Shown piece after piece: positions 39,880-52,215 of a DNA stretch of 64,000 bases. Origin of the DNA: Gerris lacustris (taxonomy: Eukaryota > Arthropoda > Insecta > Hemiptera > Gerridae). Numbering within the stretch: the stretch's first letter is position 1; each line of letters opens with the position of its first letter. Where the stretch lies: contig OX578276.1 in assembly GCA_951217055.1 (NCBI GenBank), positions 11,935,930 to 11,999,929 of the forward strand, read 5' to 3'. The translations under genes and the position numbers were made by a program. Under the pieces are notes generated by a model. That model made no database searches, was not told the DNA's origin, and saw nothing but the letters and a program-made list of their open reading frames with translations.

Positions 39880-41420
39880 TTTAAAAAAAGCTTGCCAAAA
39901 CACCATTAAAAAAATATGATAACCTGACTGGAGAAAAGGGTGACCTAAAGGCTCATGAAAGAAACTACTGCCACACCAGCGCAGTTACTGCTGGAAAAGT
40001 TTTTAGTTACTTACCCAGACATGGAAATTGAACAAAAGAAGAAAAGAAAATAAACGACTTCTCCCTATCATAAAAACTATCACTTTTTGAGCAAAACATA
40101 GTATTGGGTTGGACTAACCTATATGGGGCATCATGTATAGAAATGCAAAAACTTACAAATATAATGCATACATAATTAAAGTGTTTCTTGTATATTGATA
40201 TAAATTGCATTATTTATGTATTCTTTTTCATTTCATACTCTCTTGAAAAACCAGATACGCTACATCAAAGCCCAGGTAATCATCTACAACAGATACATAC
40301 GCCCAAGATTCCCAAAATCGACCTGAATACAGGTCTGTACACAGCTGTGTCTCAAATGAGAGGACTGAAGATGGAAATTTTATTAAGAGAAAACTTATGA
40401 AATGAAAAAGAATCCATAATTGGTGAATTTTTTATCAATATATAGAAAAGACTTTAATTATATGTGCCAGTGTTTTTGCATTTCTATACATGATGCCCCA
40501 TATAGGCTAGTTCAACCTAGCATTGACAGGAAAGAGTGATGATGGTTATATTTTGACTCTCGCAGCGAATCAAAGAGAAACTAGCTGTTTAGTGACAGAA
40601 CAAGGGTAATTTCAGAGAACTATTATGAACAGAATAGATGTGGGAGACACCGTGCTGCGCCATCATTTGGAGAGCGCTCCTTGTAATACTAATTATGTAA
40701 GTAAACACACTCAAAATGAGCTAATCGAGTGTTGTAAGGAAGAAATTTAAAGCATGATTTTGGGTAAAGTAAAAGAGGCTGAATACTTTTCAGTACTTTT
40801 TGATGAGACGAAAGATGTTTCAAGCCAGTGCCAACTAAGCAAGCATATCTCTCCCATACATGCACAAGAAAGTAATTAGAGAAGATTTTATTAAATTTGA
40901 CAGTGCCTATGAATGCATAAGCAACGAAGCCGTGAAGAACGACATTTCGAAGTCCAGAATTTCTTAAACTAGTTTCATGTCTGAGTGATATTATTTTAGG
41001 AGAAACAGTGTCTCTTAGTAGGTTCCTCCAGACACCATCGCAGGCAATTTACACATTAATTGTCCTTGATGAGAAACAGACAAACGCCGAGGCTATTTTT
41101 AAAAGTCTCCAAGAAATAGCTGAAAAATTAGATATTCCTCTCAAAATGCCTCGTGTAGTGGCTCGACAAACCAACTGACAAAATCAGCAATGTTAAACCA
41201 TGTTGTATCGGACCTGCAAGAGTGGGTTTCTCCCGATATTTTAAGTCTTGTTAAACTCAGTGTCATTTCACCCAAAACAGAAATAGTTCAAGACGACAAA
41301 GTTGCCATAAGGCGCTGGCAAATTTTTACAAAGATTTGTTTGACCAAGCCAGCGTCACCTCTGTTACACAGGAGTTTTCATTATGGAATCAAAAGTAGGA
41401 GCGTGAGGTAGCACATATGG
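39880..41420 (+). pseudogene. ZMYM1/TTF-like hAT transposase, decayed and rearranged
   Basis: Fragments in order: a GEKGDLKAHERNYCH-type segment near 39935, KRLLPIIKTITF near 40055, GKSDDGYILTLAAN near 40530, RTIMNRIDVGDTVLRHHLES near 40620, KEAEYFSVLFDETKDVSSQC near 40775-40830, DEKQTNAEAIFKSLQEIAEK near 41070-41125 and MPRVVARQTN near 41146. These match ZMYM1-like hAT transposases (FSVLxDETxDxS, PRxxxRQTNRxN). Many stops are present. Between about 40155 and 40470 unrelated sequence is inserted, bordered by an inverted copy of the 50-bp segment CTATATGGGGCATCATG..., so an inversion or duplication broke the gene. Its dimerisation end is missing. Confidence 0.78.
40103..40522. repeat. Inverted repeat (about 50-bp arms) inside the hAT relic
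   Basis: Arms at 40103-40152 and 40473-40522, sharing GGGGCATCATGTATAGAAAT and its complement. They enclose about 320 bp of unrelated sequence. Confidence 0.8.
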
Positions 41421-41549
41421 GTGAACTTCCTGATTCTGTTTTAGAAGCAATCGATAATTGTGATACATAAACAAATTCCTTCGCATTCTTGCTATACTCT
41501 CCCCGCCTAAAACTATCTTTCCGCTGTTAATAAAAATATAATAAAATAT

Positions 41550-42265
41550 AAAAAATGTGCGGTCTCATGGGACCGGCCATGTTTCCAAAGTTTGCAAGTT
41601 CAAAATTAATTATATTTCTGTAAATGATATAACGGACCAGAACTTTAAAAATCCTCTCTTAGTTAAATTAAATGTAAATAAAAAAGATGTAGTATTTGAA
41701 GTTGATTCAGGATCAGCCCGAAGTCTTGTTCCAATTTTCGTAAATAGGAAAAATTTTAGCGGCGTCAACTTACTGCCAAGTAAAGTTGAGCTACAAGTAG
41801 CGAATGGTGAACCGTTAAAAGTGTTAGGTCAGATAAGTGTAAATGTTTTTGTAAATAGTCGTATTCATAATTTGTCATTATTAGTTACAGGAGGAGATCT
41901 TAAGAGATCTCTTCTGGGACGAGACTGGTTGTCTGTATTGAACCCGAGCTGGAGGTCAGCAGCGGTGGCTGGGTTCGGGGATGACCCGGGGGAGACGTCT
42001 CGCCATGTCAATGGACCACGGCCTGAGCCGCACTCTCTGCTTGGTTGTCATGCACTCTCCGACAATACCACTCTCATGACGGATATTAAAAACAGGTTTC
42101 CTAACATAATACCGGGCTCTAACAATGATCCTATTAAAAATTATGAAGTGTCCATAACGTTAAAAGAGGATGCCCTACCCGTATTCCATAGGGCATATAA
42201 TCTTCCATATGCGTACAGAGAGGAAGTGGAGAAACAGTTAAAAAGTTTAGATTTGGATAACTTTT
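41550..42265 (+). pseudogene. Second Ty3/gypsy element: zinc knuckle, protease and RT start
   Basis: A CCHC knuckle remnant split by a frameshift (CGLMG, then HVSKVCKFK) is followed by an open 253-codon frame. The protease core FEVDSGSARSLV lies near 41695-41725, with GGDLKRSLLGRDWL at its end. Then come a proline-rich linker, FPNIIPGSN and the pre-RT segment ALPVFHRAYNLPYAYREEVE. The frame leaves the gypsy pattern after LKSLDLDN at about 42262. Gag upstream is missing and no 5' LTR is recognised. Confidence 0.85.
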
Positions 42266-43070
42266 CAGCAGCACGCAGGAGTACATGTATCAGTACATCA
42301 AATTATATCTTGCTTTAAACAAAATCACTAATAATTTGTTTGTGCAGATTGTTGATTTGGATCAACAAACTTACCTCACTAACTCCAGAATCTGTGAGTG
42401 TGGTGAGATTTATCCTGATTTCATCAGACTAGACAGCTCGACTTACCTTACTTGCGTCAGATCCACCAGGATCCCCAAGTCAAATACCTTCTTTAGCTCT
42501 ACATATATATCACAAGAGAATCTTACATCATCCATCTCTAATTACTTATACAGCAGGAATTGTGACTTTTCCATAGGACAACACACATTGACCCACTGTA
42601 TTAATTGTTTTCTAGTAGAAAATGATGGCGAGAAATTTAACTGTGCGGGATGCTCTCAAATCCCTTAAACCAGAGTTAACTGATATTCAGTTAAATAATG
42701 CCGAAATATACGGACAATCGCCAGTTGATTTAACACGCCATATAAACGATACAACGTATGTAATACAGGGAATCTCCCCTAGCGATTATAAAAGACCATG
42801 GTTCATCTCCTTTCGATTTTGGTCAACTGATGGCCAACTTCAACGAAATTTGTATGGATTATTTATAATGATCCATTAGAATTTGACCAAAAATCTAAAG
42901 CAGTAGAATTCTGCGCTAAGGTCATATTTGAGATAGGCCCTAGGGCAAGAGCGGTCACTAAGCAGCAGGGTGACAGGACCTGGACATTTAGGTTTATCCG
43001 TCATCCGAGTGATTTCTTTCTATTACTTATAGATATAAAACTGATATTATATAATATTATTTAATATAAT

Positions 43071-43145
<75 letters not shown>

Positions 43146-43510
43146 TATATTTAATAATATATATTTTAAAAAATAAATTATAATTAATTAAAATGTAATT
43201 AATTTTTAATAAATTATATAAATTAATTATATTAATTAATTAAATAAATAATTATAAACTAAATTCTTTCGAACAATACCACTGTAATTTTACAAGATAC
43301 ACCACTATAAATATTAATTTTGTAGTTTTTATAATTATTATAAACAAAATAATATATTTTATTATTAAATAGATTTATTATTATAAATTATATTTATATA
43401 ATTAATTTATAATATAATCCACACTACCAAAATAAAAATAATAATTTTAATAAATGAATAATAAAATAATAAACCAAATATATTATATATATATATTATA
43501 TATAATATTA
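42263..43510. other. Foreign insert replacing the RT fingers/palm of gypsy element 2
   Basis: It contains two unrecognised frames: 42285-42668, Cys-rich with a C-x2-C end (NCAGCSQ), and 42622-42879, starting MARNLTVRDALKSLKPELTD. About 42 bp (43002-43043, TTTATCCGTCATCCGAGTG...) are identical to the gypsy LTR region at 53541-53582. After that come a (AT)n block and AT-only sequence. About 120 codons of RT are missing across the junction, so this is a replacement and not a clean insertion. Confidence 0.55.
43060..43145. repeat. (AT)n microsatellite
   Basis: About 40 AT dinucleotides with a few interruptions. Confidence 0.95.
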
Positions 43511-45252
43511 TATAATACTCACGTAGGTTTGTACAGATATAATAGGTTGTGTTTTGGACTAAGTTCTGCACCTGCTTTGTTTCAGTCCGTAATGGATTCA
43601 ATTTTAAAAGGAATTCCTAGTGTAAGTGTGTACTTGGATAACATAGTCATAGGTGGCTATAGTTTAGAACAATGTTAGAGTACTCTTTTCGCTGTTTTAA
43701 AACGTTTAAATGATTATAATGTAAAAATAAACCCGAAGAAGAGTCATGTTTTTAAAAAGTCTTTAGATCTGTTAGGATTCAAAATAGATGAAAAGGGATT
43801 AAAACCCAGTCAGGAGAAAGTAAAAGCACTTAAAATGGCTCCTACGCCAAAGAATGTAAGTGAACTGAAGTCACTTTTAGGACTTGTAAACTATTATCAA
43901 AATTTTGTCTCGATGTCGTCTTCTATTTTGGCACCTTTGTATAAATTGCTTTAAAAAAATACGTGTTGGAACTGGTCGGAAGAATGTGACGCATCTTTTA
44001 ATAAAATTAAAGATGTGATATCTGATAAATGTCTTCTAGTATTGTATGATCCTAATAAACCGTTAATGTTAACAGTGGATACCAGCTCATATGGAATTGG
44101 CGCGGCCTAGGCTCATGTAGAGGATGGTGTCCAAGAGCCCACAGCGTTCGCGTCAACCACACTCTCGCCGGCCGAGAGGAACTATTCTCAGATCGACAGG
44201 GAGGCCCTGGCGATCATTTACGGGGTAAAAAAGTTCCATAAGTTTCTTATTGGACGTCAATTTACTCTCGTAACCGACCATGAACCGTTAAAGCATATTT
44301 TAAACCCGAAAAAGGGAATACCCCAGGTGGCAAGCGCTAGATTACAGCGCTGGTCAATCGTACTAGCTGCTTATAATTACGAGATAGTTTTTAGAAAAAG
44401 TTCTCAAATAGGGAACGCCGATGCGTCATCCCGTTTACCTTTAGAGGGTTCGACTAATGTAAATAATTGTTTGTATTTAGAGTCAAGTTTTAATCGTGAA
44501 TTTATTTCATATCAGGAAGTTGCAAAAGAAACAATGAAAGATTCATTGTTAAAAGTTATAACAGAGTATGTAAAGACCGGTTGGCCCAATAAATTTGACA
44601 AATGTTACGCGTCCTTTTTTAAAATCAGGTCTAATCTGTCAATTGATGAAAATTGTTTATTAAATGGACATCGTGTAATAATACCTCAAAATTTAAAAAA
44701 TAGAGTGTTAAAAATTTTACACAAAAATCACATTGGTATTGTAAGATCAAAAATGTTAGCACGATCTATGTATGGTGGCCAGGGATCGATGCTGATATTG
44801 AAAGGAAAATGTTGACTTGTGAAGCCTGTCAAGTTAGTCAAGCTGATAGAGCTCCTAAGGTTCATGTGCCAATGGAAAAGTCTTTAGTTCCTTGGCAACG
44901 TTTACACTTAGATTTTTTAGACATAATGAGAACAAAAATCCTTATTTTAGTTGACGAATGCTCCAAGTGGGTTGAGTGTTGGCCAATGCAAATAACTAAC
45001 GCGGCAAAAGTAAAATAGAAACTAAGGGAAACTTTTTCTAGGTTTGGCTTTCCTCAAGTAATAGTTTCTGATAATGGCCCACCGTTTAAATCTAGCGAAA
45101 TACTTCAATATTTTGCGGAAAACAATATTAAACATATGCTATCGCCTCCGTATAACCCATCATCTAATGGCCAAGTCGAACGATTTGTTCAGACGGTCAA
45201 AAACCTGCTTAAAAAGTCTATCCTTTCAAACCGTCGTTTTGTTCCACTAGAA
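43511..45252 (+). pseudogene. Gypsy element 2: RT end, RNase H, integrase (part 1)
   Basis: It resumes at GLYRYNRLCFGLSSAPALFQ. The RT catalytic box reads VYLDNIVIGG (43631-43642), with N in place of the second catalytic D, so the enzyme would be inactive. Next are LGFKIDEKGL and LLGLVNYYQNF; RNase H with TVDTSSYGIGA and TDHEPLKH; and an integrase with CEACQVSQ, LHLDFLD, VSDNGPPF (near 45069) and NPSSNGQVERF. Stops occur at 43676, 43952, 44108 and 45016, and a frameshift lies near 44813. The frame is then broken at 45252, exactly at an 8-bp target site, by the 2644-bp hAT-like insertion. Confidence 0.9.
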
Positions 45253-46204
45253 CAGTGTTTCCCAAAGTGTGGTACGCGTACCCTTGGGGGTACGGGAAGA
45301 GTTTGGTGGGGGTACGCGATGCATCGGGCTTTGACTGCGCAGTCAATTTTATCCTGAGAAGGATAAAATTGTTTATATTGAGGGAACAGTTCATCATAGT
45401 TTGATTCCCTGTTCATTTTAATCTTAAATTGGATTTTGTTTTCGTTAATGTAATAAAAGAAATTGTCTTTTTTTATTGTATTTTTTTTTTTATTATTGAA
45501 GTATACGCATATTTTAATATTTTTCTTTATTTTTTTTTATTTATCCTATTTCATGTTAGATTTGTTCAATGACGACTAGAGTCGCGGGACAAATCCCAAT
45601 GAGTGAAGTGACTCACATTATTAGACCTAACTCCTTGGTTAGAGGTGGTTAGGACAAATTACTTTTTAAGAGTAATAATTTGTAAATATTTGACAAATAG
45701 AAAGTTTTTAATTTCCATTTTTAAAAAGGATTAAACCTAAAGGGTTGAAAATGTTCCAATATATGCGGGTACGAATTATAACAGTTTTATAGAAAAAAAA
45801 GTATAGTTTATTTATATAATTTCATTTTGCTTCCGAGCTTACCGAAGGTAACGGAAGCTACGCGATCGTTCTGAAGAACGAAAAAATTTTAGGTCTCCGA
45901 ATTAAAAAATTCCAAGACAGAAATCCGTTTCAGACAGCGGGAACATTTTTGGTTCCGTGTCTGTCTGTCGGTCTGTCGGTCCGTCGGTCTGTCAGTCCGT
46001 CGGTCTTTCGGTCTGTCGTTCAATTTTTGCAAACCAACATATCTTACAAACTACACGTCCGATTTTAATGAAATTTGGGTGGTAGGTCATAATTACCTCA
46101 TTGTTGGTCCCATATAAGTTTCAACCTTCTGCGCTTATTTGTTTCTCTTCAACATGCGCACAAACATACATTTATTTACACCTATAGCTTCAAAACTACT
46201 TATC

Positions 46205-46425
46205 TGATTTGTATGAAACTTATAGGCTATAGTGTTTAATAGTTTTAATCCCATCGGCCAAAATCCGGGCCCAGCCGACAGTCGGGCCTGTATAGTGTTT
46301 AATAAATTCAATTCCATCGGCAAAATCCGGGCCCTGCCGACAGTCGAGCCGGTATAATGTTTAATAAATTTAATTCCATCGGCCAAAATCCGGGCCCAGC
46401 CGACAGTCGGGCCGGTATAGGTAAA
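46205..46425 (+). repeat. Three tandem GC-rich repeats with internal palindrome
   Basis: Each unit reads TTCCATCGGCCAAAATCCGG, then GCCCAGCCGACAGTCGGGCC and a TATARTGTTTAATAAAT spacer. The middle can fold on itself. Confidence 0.85.
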
Positions 46426-46437
46426 AAAAAAAGTCAA

Positions 46438-46643
46438 TAACCCTCTAACCACCTCTATCCACCTCCAACCACCTCCAACCACCTCTAACTACCTCTAACC
46501 ACCTCTAACCACCTCCAACTATCTCCAACCACATCCAACCACCTCCAACCACCTCTAACCACCTCCAACCACCTCCAACCACCTATAACCACCTCTAACC
46601 ATCTCGAACAACCTCTAACCACTTTTGACCACCTTCAACAACC

Positions 46644-46695
<52 letters not shown>

Positions 46696-47136
46696 TTTTT
46701 ATTTTTATTTTCTTATGAAATTTTGATTTTACTTTTTTGAATTTAAAAAAAAAAAAAAAAAAAAAAAATTTGAGGTAAAAAAAAAGTCAATAACCCTCTA
46801 ACCACCTCTAACCACCTTTAACCATCTCCAACCACCTCCAACCACCTCTAACCACCTCCAACCACCTCTAACCACCTCCAACCACCTCCAACCACCTCTA
46901 ACCACCTCCAACCACCTCTAACCACTTCTAACCATCTCCAACCACCTCTAACCACCTCCAACCACCTCCAACCACCTCTAACCACCTCCAACCACCTCTA
47001 ACCACCTCCAACCACCTCCAACCACCTCTAACCACCTCTAACCATCTCCAACCACCTCTAACCACCTCTAATCACCTCCAACCACCTCCAACCATCTCGA
47101 ACCACCTCTAACCACTTTTGACCACCTTCAACTACC

Positions 47137-47177
<41 letters not shown>

Positions 47178-47525
47178 AAATTTTAAAAAGTTAATTTAAA
47201 ATTTCAAAAGAAAATTAAAATTAAAATTTAAAAAAAAAAAAAAATAAGTATTTCTCAAATATAGAGGTGTTTGAGAAAAATTGTTTTTTTGAAAAAATTT
47301 TAATTCTTTTTTTTTGTTTGGAAATAATTAAAAAAATCAATAACCCTCCAACCACCTCGAACCACCTTAAACAACCTCCAACCACCTCCAACCACATCCA
47401 ACCACCTCTAACCACCTCCAACCACCTCTAACCACCTCAAACCACCTCTAACCACCTCTAACCACCTCCAGCCACCTCGAACCATTTCAAACCACCTCTA
47501 ACCACCTTCAACAACCTCGATTTTT
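46438..47525 (+). repeat. ACCACCTCYA minisatellite in three higher-order blocks
   Basis: Blocks at about 46438-46645, 46790-47140 and 47338-47520 each begin after AGTCAATAACCCTC, consist of 10-bp ACCACCTCTA/ACCACCTCCA units, and end in TTC-AAC-ACCTC followed by a long T run. The plus strand is free of G over long stretches. Confidence 0.93.
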
Positions 47526-47896
47526 TTAATTTTTTTTTTATTTTTTTTTATTTTTTTTTTTTTCTGCTAAATTAATACTTTAATTTTTGTAATAAACCCA
47601 AACAATTTTGACAGATTAAAAAAGAAAAACGGGGGAAACAATTAGACAAAATAGACAATAATGGCTTGTAAAAGTATAAAGTCTACAATGTACGTGATAG
47701 GATGCGAGGAAGCTATGTGCCACACCAATTGGCAGTCTATTTTTAAAAAACAATACTCCGATTGACACAATTATAAAAATAGAATTAAATAATTAAAGAG
47801 AACCAAAATAGAAATGGATTTTTTTGAACGAGGGGTACTTAGTGTTACAAAAATTATAGAAAGGGTACACAGATGTTAAAATTTTGGGAAACACTG

Positions 47897-48091
47897 CACT
47901 AGAAGATAGGCTAGCAGATTGTTTAGCTTCATTGAGATTTACCCCTAACACAGTCACTAAGAAAACCCCAGCAGAAATGATTCTATCTTTTCCGGTTCGT
48001 AATCATTTAAAAATGTTGTCTCCTTTAGATAAACAAAAAACGGTTCCGACTTACTTAAAGGGAAAGATTAGGAACTTCTCTCCATGTGATA
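47897..48091 (+). pseudogene. Gypsy element 2: integrase (part 2)
   Basis: It continues the integrase frame: EDRLADCLASLRFTPNT, KTPAEMILSFPVRNHL and LKGKIRNFSPCD. This is the post-catalytic segment with the typical TPAELLxxxxxRxxLD pattern. Only 195 bp lie between the two hAT insertions. The frame resumes at 53077. Confidence 0.88.
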
Positions 48092-48252
48092 TAGAGATGT
48101 GCGTTATTTAACGTAATAGGTAAAATAATAGGGTTCCAACTGTGTCACCTATTACAGACGTGACAGTGACTTGGTTAAAGCTATTAAATTTGTCACTGGT
48201 TACGGAACGGCCCCTAAATATTTTTAAGGTAGGTGTAGGTTAGGTAGTAAGT

Positions 48253-49886
48253 ACTGTAGGAACGCCGAGAGAATGTGCGTGGAAAAATCGATCTTGGGTC
48301 GAACTTTTAAACTAACTATCGACTTCGCTTCTAGATATATCGATGTTCCTCTAGTCAGAGTCCCCTCTAGGTGTGTCGACCTTTTCTACCTTGTTTAAAA
48401 AGTAACATTTTTTCGGCACATTTTTACAATGCCTGACTTTAACATCTCACTGCTTTAACAGTTCTTATCCAAATCAAACCAAATTGACAGGGTTTTTAGA
48501 ACTCAAATAAATGTAGAAGCCTACGAAGTTTCAAGTCAACAAGTTAATTAGTTTTATGTTAATTAACGAATTTAATGGGATCTGATATCCGAATGAACCT
48601 AATGAAAGTTATTATTAAACATTATTTATAACATTTGTTGATACATTATTAGAAAATAATAAGTAATATTATTATGCTATCAAAGTAATAGTTTAAAACG
48701 CATGATATCTTACTAATTTTAAAACTTAATCTGATTATAGATTAAAAAATAATATTTATTTTAAAAAATGTATAACATTTTTAAGAAAACATTAAGTATA
48801 CAAATTTTGTTAAACATATTTTTAAAAAAAATAGTTTCTTTGAAACGTATTTTTTTCTTTATTTTTCTGTTAAGGTTTTGTCTTAAAATAATAAACCAGT
48901 CCTATTATTTTAACCCATCTTTGCTATCAAAGAAATATTTTAAAACGCATGATGTCTTACTAGTTTTAAGCAGTACTGTAATCTTTATCTGAATAATATG
49001 TACTCTAAATATTGATAGGGCATGAGCTACTTAACGGGCAGGTAGGACTTAGGATTATAAAAAGCGGAAGGATGAAGGAATGGGATTAGTTACCTTTGGG
49101 TGGTGATTGACCTTAGTTTGGATTGGGATAAACCCTTTATTTTTTTAAGAAGTGCAATCTTTCATGGAAAATTGTAAAAATTTATACATATTTACAAGAA
49201 AATAACCTCATAATACAAGCCGCTTTCCTTTCAACAAACTGTCTCGCTAAAAATGAAAAAAAAACAACAACATATTTTTCAGTCAGTCTTAGGACAATCG
49301 CTTTGTCGATAACATCTTATATTACCGTGATCATATCTTTCGTATTTGGCATCTCCTTAGAAAATTTGAACTGATTTTTTATTTAAGTTGATTAAGTTTA
49401 TAATCTATAATCAGATTAAGTTTTAAAATTAGTAAGATATCATGCGTTTTAAACTATTACTTTGATAGCATAATAATATTATTTTCTAATAATGTATCAA
49501 CAAATGTTAAACATAATGCTCAATAATAATTTTCATTTAATAAAATTATAATTGGGTTCATTTGGATATCAAATCCCATTAAATTCGTTAATTAACGTAA
49601 AAGAAATGAAACTTCGTAGGCTTCTACATTTATATGAGTTATAAAAACCCTGTCAATTTGGTTTGATTTGGATAAGAACTCTTAAAGCAGTGAGAAGTTA
49701 AAGTTGGGCATTGTGAAAATGTGCCGAAAAAATGTCACTTTTTAAACAAGGTAGAAAAGTTCGAGTACCTAGAGGGGACTCAGCCTAGAGGAATAGCGAT
49801 ATATCTCGAAGTCAAGGCGATAGTAAATTTGAAACTTCGACCCAAGATCCATTTTTCCACGCACATTCTCTCGGCGTTCCTACAGT
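48253..49886. mobile_element. Fold-back element with arms of about 490 bp
   Basis: The left arm 48253-48745 (starting ACTGTAGGAACGCCGAGAGA) is repeated in inverted form at 49399-49886. The spacer is about 650 bp and contains a partial direct echo of the arm (TTAAAACGCATGATGTCTTA near 48940). No coding sequence. Arms differ at scattered sites. Confidence 0.88.
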
Positions 49887-50452
49887 AGTAGGGTGGCATC
49901 ATGTGGTAGTAGTGGGGGAAGGTTCCTTTTCCTACATGTAAGCCTTTGGCCTGTACCCTTCTCTACTTAGCAGAAAGCCCTCTCTCTACCTGGTTCCGTT
50001 CCACACAGAGACAAGTGACAAGGGATAAGATATAATAAATATTAAATATGACGTTTTGAATACTGGAACTGGAGCTTCCAATACCTATTATTTTATTATT
50101 AGGTGACAAAGTAACGAAAAGAATGTCCTAATACCCAATATCCAGACTAATACCTGCTTCGTAAAATATTAAATATGAAGTTTTGAATACTGGAACTGGA
50201 AGTTCCAATACCTATTATTTTATTAATAGGTGACAATGTCACGGAAAGAAAGCCCTAATACCTGCTTCGTTCCTTGAGGGCACCATAACCAGACCAGTTA
50301 CGGTGACAAGATTTAATAGTTTTTTTTTAAACACCTGAACCAATACTCTATATCTTGAAATATCGGGCTTCCATCGGCCACTATTTTTTAATATTTTCTC
50401 GTGCTGATTTAACTCTTCTCTCTACTCGACTTGTCCGTTACTTACCTATACT

Positions 50453-50806
50453 TTAAAATCTCGCGTATAATATGCACTTTTTTCTAAAATCGGGGTGCGT
50501 ATTATACACGAGTGAAAATATTACTTTGTTTACAATTTAATTTTTACCTCAATAATTAAAAAAAAGCCAGCTATTACAGTAGTACATATATAGTTTTCGG
50601 GTATTTTACACATATTATAAAACATGAACGTAAATATACTTTTTTTTTTATAAAAACTGATTTTATGTATCTTATCGTATTTATTTTGGTAAGGTATCTA
50701 CCTACTTAATTGTATTCTCTCTTTTTCAGACAGAGAGACTTGTTTCTTGTTATCATCAAAGTTATGTTATTTTATTTCGGTAATTGATCAAAGTAATTGA
50801 TAAAGT

Positions 50807-50872
<66 letters not shown>

Positions 50873-51318
50873 AAGATAAGTTTTACACCGGCAACGCCGT
50901 GAGATTACAACGGCTTGATTACAAACGGCTCAAAGGCAATTAACAATTCTACGAATTGTTAATGTCTTTATATTTATTATTCCTAGTAATGATAAATATT
51001 CAGAAGAATACCTATCCATAATTTTATTTATGGATAATTAGATATCTTAAAAACACTATGTACCTAGTTTTCTGTAAGTACGTTGCAAAGTTTTTAAACT
51101 TTAAACTATTAAAAATTATTATTGTCTCACGTTCGCGGATAATAGTTTAGCTTTAGTTGTCGTGTAATTGTGATAAAAATATAAAGCTATACATATTTGA
51201 AATTACAGTACAATGTGCAAAATATTAAATTTATTTTAACTGCTTATTATACGCGACTATTTAATTTTCCACAAATTTTAGTTAAAATTTTGCCTGTGTA
51301 TTATACACGAGATTTTAA
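50453..51318. mobile_element. Inverted-repeat DNA transposon relic (pogo/Tigger-like terminus)
   Basis: It starts TAAAATCTCGCGTATAATA and ends with the near-complement TATTATACACGAGATTTTA. The CTCGCGTATAATACGCAC and AAATCGGGGTGCGTATTATA phrases are seen at the ends of many pogo-like and related non-autonomous elements. A second, partial copy of the terminus is at 52150-52210. No transposase. Confidence 0.5.
50813..50866. repeat. (TA)n microsatellite
   Basis: About 27 TA units inside the inverted-repeat element. Confidence 0.95.
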
Positions 51319-52149
51319 TGTAGTACTTATGCTCATCTCTATTACTTTATTTTATCACTCCTTTTTATAATTCACTCCACATTGTATTATTGGTTAATAT
51401 TACATGCATATATGACAAAAGTGTGTATTGATTTCGAAGTATTTATTTAAAACAACTACTGACCTCCCCCCTCCTCATTTCCTAGACGAATATAATTTAA
51501 ATTTAGGGTATATTATAAGGAATAATAAAAATTATAATATCGGGTTTAACTTTATATATCTTCAAAGCGTTGTTGTTCTTGCTTTGCTTGTTATTATTTT
51601 AATATTTTGTATAATTGTAAAGTTGTAATGAAAAATAAAACATTTGTCCCCCAGGTACTTAGACTCTACCCCAAGACCCCAATAATCCTACACACCTTTG
51701 ATCCTCTACAAGATGTTAATTCCTCTTTTGCCGATAGCCCGGACACCGCCCTCCCACTTTCCTAATGACACCACCGCACCGTTATAATAGCTTATGGCTT
51801 ATAGACAATTGTAAATGAATTGTTCCATGACATTGAAATCATATTTCTTTAGTCTAATTTTGGTTCGTTTCCGGGTGTTTTCTGTTTCATGCAATAATTA
51901 GATTTTGACTTTCCTTTCATTTTCATAACTTTATTCAAATTTAAATCATTTTATTCAAGTTTATTTATTTAATTTAAATTACATAATGAATGAATAAATA
52001 CTCATTTTTATTATTATGTACTTCTAAATATTATGTAAAAAGATTGTTCAGACAATGCTTTGAAGATATAATACGTTATTATAATTTTTATTATCTTTTT
52101 ATAATACCCAAAATTATACCTAATTATATTCGTCTATGATATTGCGACT

Positions 52150-52215
52150 TATAATATCTCGCGTATAATACGCACATTTTTCCCTCCAAAATCGGGGTGC
52201 GTATTATTAGGTTTC
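52150..52215. repeat. Second terminus of the pogo-like family
   Basis: ATCTCGCGTATAATACGCAC and AAATCGGGGTGCGTATTATT lie close together, the same terminal sequence as at 50453. The other end is not clear. Confidence 0.5.

Larger units (their letters stand above)
45253..47896. mobile_element. Non-autonomous hAT-like element, 2644 bp, loaded with minisatellites
   Basis: It starts CAGTGTTTCCCAAA and ends with the exact complement TTTGGGAAACACTG. It is flanked by a perfect 8-bp target duplication CACTAGAA (45245-45252 and 47897-47904). Removing the element plus one octamer joins the two integrase pieces in frame. It has no transposase. Contents: a (TCGG/TCTG)n-rich block (45955-46020), three copies of a 60-75-bp GC-rich repeat (46205-46425), and three blocks of a 10-bp ACCACCTCYA minisatellite separated by poly-T and poly-A runs. 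Confidence 0.92.

Noticed and set aside
42285..42879. Zinc-finger host exon
   Set aside because: Cys spacing is irregular, no splice sites are convincing, and the frames lie within a broken gypsy element.
46438..47525. Possible CRISPR-like or coding repeat array
   Set aside because: Short 10-bp units with no spacers, in eukaryotic transposon context; a minisatellite.
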